Shown piece by piece: positions 56,880-64,000 of a DNA stretch of 64,000 bases. The notes beneath the pieces are model-generated. The model saw nothing but the letters and a program-made list of their open reading frames with translations, made no database searches and was not told where the DNA came from. Position 1 is the stretch's first letter. Every line of letters begins with the position of its first letter. The stretch is from Congeria kusceri (Eukaryota > Mollusca > Bivalvia > Myida > Dreissenidae): the NCBI GenBank assembly GCA_027627225.1, contig CM051024.1, positions 77,861,504 to 77,925,503 on the forward strand. Direction: 5' to 3'. The position numbers were made by a program, and so were the translations under genes.

Positions 56880-58510
56880 GCGTGGTCAAAAGGTTTTAAG
56901 TTATAAGTAAACCAGCATTATTAGCTCTTGCTAAAAGAAGATACATTGCTTTTGACGATTGTTCGGATACGTGTTTCCGCGCTCTGGAAAAAGATCCATT
57001 GATAGAAAATGTTGCACCTAAATGATGACATGTATTTGTTATTTCTAGTATATGTATGCCACATTTAAACTTCAAGTTCCCGAGTTGCTTTGTGCCAAAC
57101 ATAATAACATTTGTTTTGTTCAAGTTAACATTTAGATGCCTGTCTTGGCTATATTTGTCACATATGCCAAGGCTTTTCGGAAAGTCGTCGGCGGAGTTTG
57201 ATACTATACCGGTGTCTTCTGCTTAGAGCAAGAGTAGAAGCTTAACCCACGTATCTGGGTCGTTAGTTAAACACCGATAGACACATTTGATTGTAGGTTA
57301 GTTGCTAGGGGAAACAGTGGAAAAAGTACACGAGACAGGTATCGCCTCGTCGTACACCGATTTTTGATAAGAACAACGTGGACTATGTGCCATTGAAGAA
57401 GACACGCGACTTGATGTTTTGGTACATATTATTTACTGATAAGAAGTCTCCTTTAGTGGATGTATGCAATAGTTTGTGCCAGAGACAAGATTTCCAGACT
57501 GACAAGATCTCCAGACTATCAAAAACTTGTGGCGAGTCAATAAATGCACAAAATAGGTTCTGTATGCGTTTCTTAAGTAGTTCGATAAGTGAATAAAGGC
57601 TGAATATAAGGCCTTAACAAGAATAGCCCTTGCGAACACCAGCTTGGTTTTCGTGAAGTAAAAAATTCTTCCCTACGAAATGAGTAAAATATGATTTAGT
57701 AAAGAGATACAAAGCTTACCATACAACTTAGAATTGTAATTGGTCTGTAATTACCAGGTTCTGTGGGATCTCCTTTGCTTCTGGTTTAATAATACATTCG
57801 AGCCATGTCGCGGGGATTATACCTGTGTCTAGTAAACAGTAATTTTTTTTGAATGTAAAATAAAATGTCCTTTATAGACGTAAGGATGTATCTTCAGTAA
57901 TTTTAGCGTTTAAAAAACATTTGTATTGGGTGTTGGGGGGGTAGGGGGGTGGGGTTGGTAAATTCCCTTTCATTATCACATTTATTCTCGACATTATTTG
58001 TGTTGATTTCTTTGAAATGTTCACATAAGGATTCTTAAGAGGGAATGCTGGTCTCTGGTGTTTTAGGCTTAAGACTGTTAAAGAACCGCAAGTACTATTT
58101 TGGATTTTGGTCACTTAGAGTTTTAGTTTAGTACTTGAATATTATTTATTCTTTAAATGTAGTAATTTATTGTGTGTTTTTAATTTTTACTAGCGTTTTG
58201 TACCTTTTCTTTAGCTTTGTTAGTTTTATTAATTGTGAAATCGGTTTTCGCGTCGTAAAAAAATTGACGAGCTTAATGGCATTCTGGTCCAATCCATGGT
58301 TTACTTTTTGGGTATACTTTTGCAATATTATGACATTCATTTGCAGTGTCGTCGAGAATGTAATTATTTGTCCAAAATATTTTTTTTATTAAATATTTTT
58401 TATAGTCTAAAGTATCTTGCGAATGAGGGTATTTGTTTAAATTAGACGTTACGGTTTTATACCGTTGCATATTTAATTATTAGTAAATTCGGATGCTTGT
58501 TCAGGACGCC
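56880..58510 (-). pseudogene. LINE F fragment (decayed pol)
   Basis: Minus-strand remnants: a pre-RT region (58470-58273), a block like LLDTGIIPATWLECIIKP (about 57.8 kb), an LYSAFIHLS motif-A remnant (about 57.6 kb), and the thumb region NKTNVIMFG...CHHLGATFS (about 57.05 kb). Frames are broken throughout. Confidence 0.7.
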
Positions 58511-58706
58511 ACATTTTTCGGCATGTTCTATCTGATTTTTACAAACATATGTTATTTAATTTATTGCTAATTTTTAGATTCTAAGACAGGGCACACAATC
58601 TATGACAGATATGTTGGAGTGTACTATGTCGCATTGATGCCGACTTTCCGACTCGGATGTAGATGGGTCGTCGTCTAGTGGGAGAAGACCTAAATGAACC
58701 GTTTTT

Positions 58707-59950
58707 AGCTCACCTTAGCACAACGTGCTCATGGTAAGCTTTTAGGACCGCCTTTTGTCCGTCGTCCGTCGTGATTCGTGCGTCTTGTGGAAGCATTTTC
58801 ATTCAAAGAACATCTCCTCCTAAAACGCTGGGCAGATTTTCACCAAACTTCACAGGAATGATCCTTGGTTGACCCGCTCTCAAAATTGTTCAAATCGTTC
58901 CGGTCCGCTGCATTTGTAGGTCACCAGAGCTAAAAAGAGATTTAAATATTGAAAACGTTAAAAATCTTCTTCTCTGAAACCTTTAGGGTTGGAGCTTTCA
59001 TATTCGATATGTGACATCCTCTAGTGGTCCTCTACAAAGTTTTCCAAATTATTCCCCTGGGATCAAAACTGGCCACGCTCTGGGGGTCACATGGTTTATA
59101 TAGACTTAAATAGCAAAATGACTTTAAAAAAACATTTCTCTGAAACAGCAAGACCCAAAGGTTTCATGTTTGGTATGTAACATTGTATAGTGGTCCTCTA
59201 CAAAGATTGTTCAAATGATGCCCCTTAGGTCAAATCTGGCCACGCCCCGGGGGTCACATAGTTTATATAGACTTAAATAGCAAAATGACTTTAAAAATCT
59301 TCTCCTCTGAAACCGTAAGGCCCAGTGGTTTTATATTTGGTGTGTAACATTGTATAGTGGTCCTCTAGAAAGATTGTTCAAATGATGCCCCCGGTGTCAA
59401 AACTGGCCGCGCCCCAGGTGTCACATTTTTATATAGAATCTAATATCAAAATGACTTAACAAATCCTCTCTGAAACCGCAAGGCCCAGTTGTTTTATATT
59501 TGGTATGTAACAGTGTATAGTGGTCCTCTACAAAGATTGTTAAAACTGGCCACGCCCTGGGGGTCATATTGTTTTAATTGACTTATTTGGCAAATTGGCT
59601 TTAAAGATCTTTTCCTCGGAAACCACAAGGCGAAGAGGCTTCATATTTTACATGAAACATTGTATAGTGGTGCTCAACAAAGATTGTTTAAATTATGTCC
59701 CTGGGGGTAAAAGAAGCCATGCCCCGGGGTCACATAGATTTTATAGACTTATATATGAAAAGTCGGCTTTAAAAATCTCCTCTAAAACCGCAAGGTCCTC
59801 TAAAACTATTGTTCAAATATTTCTCAGGTGTAGAAAGTGGCCACACCCTGGGGGTCACATGGTTTATATAGACTTTAAAAATTGGCCGTCTTAATTGTTA
59901 TAAGCCTTAAACTCAGGTGAACGACCTAGGTCCATCTTGGCCCTCTTGTT
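58707..59950 (+). mobile_element. AGCTCACC...GGTGA repeat element, second copy
   Basis: Starts AGCTCACCTTAGCACAACG with 'gtccgtcgtccgtcgt', and ends 'actcaggtgaacgacctagg...ggccctcttgtt', as at 26652-28134. The interior has about six tandem units of about 125-165 bp ('ggccacgccc.gggggtcaca', 'tttatatagacttaaatagc', 'tagtggtcctctacaaagat'). These units differ from those of the first copy, so the ends are conserved but the tandem part is family-specific. Confidence 0.7.
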
Positions 59951-60083
59951 AAAATGTTTTCGTCGCCCTCCGGTTGAATGAGATATACTGGAACTGATTG
60001 ATCAGACTTGTCGATCACGATATATGTATGTTCTTCAAATATGTAAGTATTAGAACATGTTCTGGGTTCCTTTTAACCCATAA

Positions 60084-62870
60084 TTACGAAGGAGAAGTCT
60101 GTTTCCGATGTGTATTGCTGTTTCTCACACGTTGTTTTGCCTTTCGTCCACGTTCAAGCGTCACTCGGCTCGAAGTTTTATAGACATCATCTAAGCGTCG
60201 CTGAAATTCTTTAATAAATGTGGAAGGTGCTGATCTCCAGACACTCTGGTATTTCAAACCCAGCGGAAGACGAGGTGCTCGACCAAACACGAGTTCGTAT
60301 AATGTGTAACCAGTTTACTCATTTCAGGTCAGACTTCCAGCCTGATTTTTGTTACAGTTCAGCATTCTCAACAACAGTTTACCATTAAATCGTTCGCATG
60401 AGGCATTGCCTTTTAAAGTTAGGCGAGGTTTTCTAATGTCCGCGATTCTACATAGCCAACTTATCACGCGTGACTTCCTGTCTTGCACGACGATGATCTG
60501 AAAATGATCTGAAAATTAAACCATATGACGTTATGACTTTAAATCTTATTAAAAAGAAGAGATGTTGTTGATATTTGTTTTTCTTTTATTTTATCGTGCA
60601 TTGCAATTCTGCTTCTCTGGTTACGCAACCTTTAAGTAATATAATGGTAATTAAATTGAATAAGTATTCAATGCGTAATTAAATGGATATTAAATTTAAA
60701 TAGTATTCTCTTTACCTATTTATTAATTTGATTGCGATGCTATGAGGTTAATCTGTATTTAAATTTTATATATTATTAATAATGCTAGGCCAAGTGTGAG
60801 GTTTGGGCGCCCGTAAAGCGGTTTAAACACGAATTGACCGTGCCAGGGTGGAGATTCACTGTGTTTATATTTATAAAGAAATTCTGCCCGTGATCGCTAT
60901 GCAACTTTTTGGGAAAACCGTAATGGACAAAATAATGCTGTGGTGCGAGCGGTTTGGTTATGAGTCGGAATCGCTTAGGCATATCTTGTAAAATACGTAA
61001 TCAGTTATTGCGAAAAATGTTTTCTTAACAGTGTTTTGAAGCTACTGAAGAAAAAAATCAATGCACACCAATTGCAATGGGGCCGTCGAGGCTATGTCGG
61101 TCAGACCGCTGGCAACACAAACGACAGTTTTACTTTGAAAACATCACATTCACGGAATCAGTTGATAATGTCGGAATTTATCACAGGCCAATAGAATCGT
61201 TCTTTTAAACAACGACATTGTCTACCTATAGCAGCATGCAAGGCTTTCAATAATCGTACCGTGGCTGATTCGTGCAAGACTACTTGTTCAACAGTCTGAT
61301 CACGCAACTGACTTGTTTGTAAAATAATCCCGTCATCTATATGGAGATTCTTGATCCATATAACATACTTTGTAAATCCCAGAGGAATTTCACGGACATT
61401 TCTCTAATCAGGTTTCCAGTTCATAACGAGAAGGGTCTTTATCTGTGAAATGATAGGGTCAGCATTTTTACCGTTTAAATAGTCATCGAATTTCAGCACT
61501 ACCGGTGGGTAACAGGTATTGTTTTCAATGGTCTGAGGTATTACAGGAGTTGTCACCAGGACAGCCCGTACGAGTATAACGTCCCGATCAAGCCTCGATA
61601 GGCCATCGGCCTCCACATTTAATTACTAGACCTGCTATGAATATTGAAATCGTAGTTGGCTAACTCGGCGACCCACATTTGCATCTAATTTGGCTGAGCT
61701 TTGCACATATGTGATTCTATTGTTTTCAGTAAATATATCGAACAGAAACCATACAAGCAATCATTGGTTTTGTCTGTAATTGCCAATTAAAGAGCTAGAA
61801 ATTCCAGCTAACTTGAATCTTAATTCCCATCAGATGTCTTCAAACTGCGGCCCGCGAAAGCAACCCCTAGTGCTCTTCCGACGCGGCAATGCTCTTGATA
61901 CAATACTGCACCAAGACCTTGTGACGATGCGTATGTATGCAAAAAAAAACGGCATCGAATAGTTCGCATATGCAAGTACAGGGGCAGACGATACCTTTGG
62001 AAAAAGCGTATCGGTGGCAAGCTGTTGCGCTTCACTCCCGTTGAAGTGAGCCGCTTTGTTCTAAGTGTGTGTGTTGCCTATTAAGAGGACTGTTTTAACT
62101 ACTGTACTACCTCAGAAAAAGCATCACTATACACGATAATGTCATAAAGGTATATAAGGCATTAATTGAGATTTAATTTACCAATGCAACGCTTCAATCG
62201 CTGGAAGGTTGCCGGGGCATTAAAGAGCCCGAAATGACATTTAATACACCAAAGAGGCATACACTGCTAACTTGCAATGCAGTTTCCTCTTTGTCGTCCT
62301 CCGCCATCTCCACTTGCCAGTATCTTGACAAGTCGAGTTTGGTAAGGAGGTGGATAGTGTCATAGAGGAATAGCATATGCGTCCTTGCGTGTGTACGGCT
62401 ATATTTGGCTTTCTGTAATCAATACAGAAACGAATAGTGCCGTCCTTTTTGTCACTACAACGACATTTGATGAGTCGGGGCTAGACGATGGGCAATTGGC
62501 ACAAATGTCTAAGATTCCCTGGACATCGTTTATAAGACCAGGCAGCACCCGATTATATGGTTCTTTAAACGGTTCGTTATTATTGAGCTTTATACTGTGG
62601 CGGATACGATCGGTGCTTTCGAGATCTAGAGAGCCCTGTGAGAAAACATCTATAATCTCAAACAACATGCCCTTTAGCTGTTCCTGTTGCTGGTTGTAAT
62701 TCGCAAAGGACAGTTTTGGAAAAAAAATTAATTGCAAGTTTTATAGGAACTATGGCAGTGCTTCCACTGTTGTGCGATCGGACCACGCGTGGGCACACGC
62801 ATATTCTACTCGACGCCGTATCATACGGTTCAGTAACAGCAAGGCTAATAGGACCGGAAATGGTCATTTA
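60084..62870 (-). pseudogene. Ty3/Gypsy-type LTR retrotransposon, decayed pol
   Basis: The minus strand reads in pol order: a likely protease-RT linker (62867-62658), RT N-terminus (about 62.7-62.4 kb), RT palm with LTKLDLSRYWQVEM (about 62.33 kb), RNase H with ASSQGLGAVLYQ (about 61.92 kb), then ADGLSR (about 61.6 kb), integrase core with HYGFPKKLHSDHGQNF (about 60.9 kb), and an FGRAPRLPLGL block (about 60.27 kb). In the RNase H block the usual catalytic Asp before 'ASSQG' reads Tyr. Frameshifts and stops separate the pieces, and no gag or LTR pair was found. It is a dead copy. Confidence 0.82.
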
Positions 62871-64000
62871 ACGGTGGTAATTCTACGATCATTTTGTTCG
62901 TAGAAACCTCAGTTCATTTTGATAGAGAAGAAGCCATTACAGCTGCATTCCATTTTTCTTATGGGTATGAGCGAATATATCGTATTACATTGGTACCGAT
63001 GATAACTGATACACTGATATGTACTCGGTGTTGGACTGTTCACTACAACCAATACGGGTACATGACATGATTCTTCGACAATAAAAAATAGCACGAAAAT
63101 ATATGAATAAGTCCCTTTCAACTGAGTTGACATTTTTTGAACTTTTTAACATTGTTATCCAAATGCATAGGTTACAGTTAAGACACAGGTCATATGACCG
63201 TGACGTCATGATTCAGAAAATCTGTGGATTCGTTCACGTTCGAAAGCAACATGGCGGAAATGCGTGCAATGGTGGAGGGCTATGGCATAGACTGGCGCTA
63301 ACTATACTAGGTCCCACAGAGCGTGTGTACACATGCCGGGGCGATATACAGTGGATTACTCAGACAATCACGTGACACGCATGCACATTTAATTGTCCAT
63401 ACGCGAGATTTTGAAACATAGCACACTCATTCATCATAAATAGAATAGAAAGTCATTTATAGTGCGAAAGTATTAACCTGACACTCATGAACAGTCCGTA
63501 TGCAATTCGAGATATATATGTATATATATATATATACCACGACAAGTATCGAGCGTAGCATAGGCAATACTACAATGTAAATTGATATCGTATTGGTTTA
63601 GATATCGTAAAGCGTGTATGTTGTAGTGGAACAGATACCGCGCTTGCGATGCGAAGGTTTGAGTAGGAGTCTCGGCATTTTTATTTTTGAAACACACTTT
63701 ATTTTACACATTATGTTGCGGGTAAGTGCCCACGTTTTTCACGGTTTATCCATTGGGCGTGTGATTGTAATTGAAACATTGGTAAATGTACTATAGAATT
63801 AATTAAAAATGATACTAACACAATAAAATGTTCTACATTTTTAATTAATATCTCACGATCTGCATATTTTAAGAATAACTCGTAACATTTTACAAAATGT
63901 CGCTGTCAGACGGAATTGAAGTCTGTTCAATTGCGTGGGGCGTTATCACTTATACCACACGACCATTAAATACCACTCTCGCTACCCCGTATTTAAATCT
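62871..64000. other. Unannotated stretch with a TA microsatellite
   Basis: A (TA)n run lies at about 63509-63536. Around 63620-63680 is a weak tRNA-like stretch (gcgcttgcgatgcgaaggtt). No gene supported up to the window edge. Confidence 0.45.

Noticed and set aside
60084..62870. Intact retroelement or endogenous retrovirus
   Set aside because: Frames are broken in many places, a catalytic residue is lost, and no envelope, gag or LTR pair is visible.
63620..63680. tRNA gene
   Set aside because: Only weak box-like matches, with no stem set; at most a decayed SINE.

Overview
This is a eukaryotic, AT-rich, intron-bearing and very repeat-dense window from an invertebrate genome. Several interspersed repeats match families I associate with bivalve molluscs: the hairpin element at 36.05-36.29 kb, the 'agctcacc...ggtgagc' repeats at 26.65 and 58.7 kb, and the SINE core at 51.4 kb. 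I think a dreissenid mussel is the most likely source; that is recalled knowledge, not a search result. There are no operons, ribosome binding sites or other prokaryotic features.

Host-like genes are few and split by introns. (1) 1.5-2.75 kb, minus: a two-exon gene for a 315-residue protein of unknown function, with clean splice sites. (2) 4.6-7.1 kb, plus: a four-exon gene for a compact 461-residue RecQ-like DEVH helicase; all splice phases agree. (3) 9.87-10.09 kb, minus: a first exon encoding a ZAD-like zinc-binding domain, 17 bp from a possible divergent plus-strand first exon. (4) 31.75-38.99 kb, minus: a gene for a family 92 glycosyltransferase (GT92/DUF23) in about six exons, with a 1-nt frameshift in its first visible exon and a 40-bp minisatellite grown from the edge of its DxDEFL exon.

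The rest is mobile and repetitive DNA. Six broken non-LTR retrotransposons (LINEs) lie at 14.4-18.8, 21.0-21.7, 22.6-23.3, 25.3-29.4, 47.3-50.0 and 56.9-58.5 kb, and the 3' tail of the first recurs inverted at 46.1-47.3 kb. Two are split by nested insertions: a 1.5-kb repeat in the 25.3-29.4 kb copy, and a 449-bp MULE-like MITE with a 10-bp target duplication in the 47.3-50.0 kb copy. A decayed Ty3/Gypsy pol lies at 60.1-62.9 kb. Tandem arrays have units of 44, 40, 54, about 24, 93, 116 and 197 bp, and there are several microsatellites.

The theme of the window is tRNA-like Pol III promoter modules inside unrelated small elements. At least five SINE or MITE families carry them, as does the best find: a complete 398-bp TRIM-type LTR element at 53,690-54,087. 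It has TGTCAC/GTGACA LTR ends, a tRNA-Lys-type primer-binding site, 4-bp target duplications, and a tRNA-like box A/box B module in each of its two LTRs.
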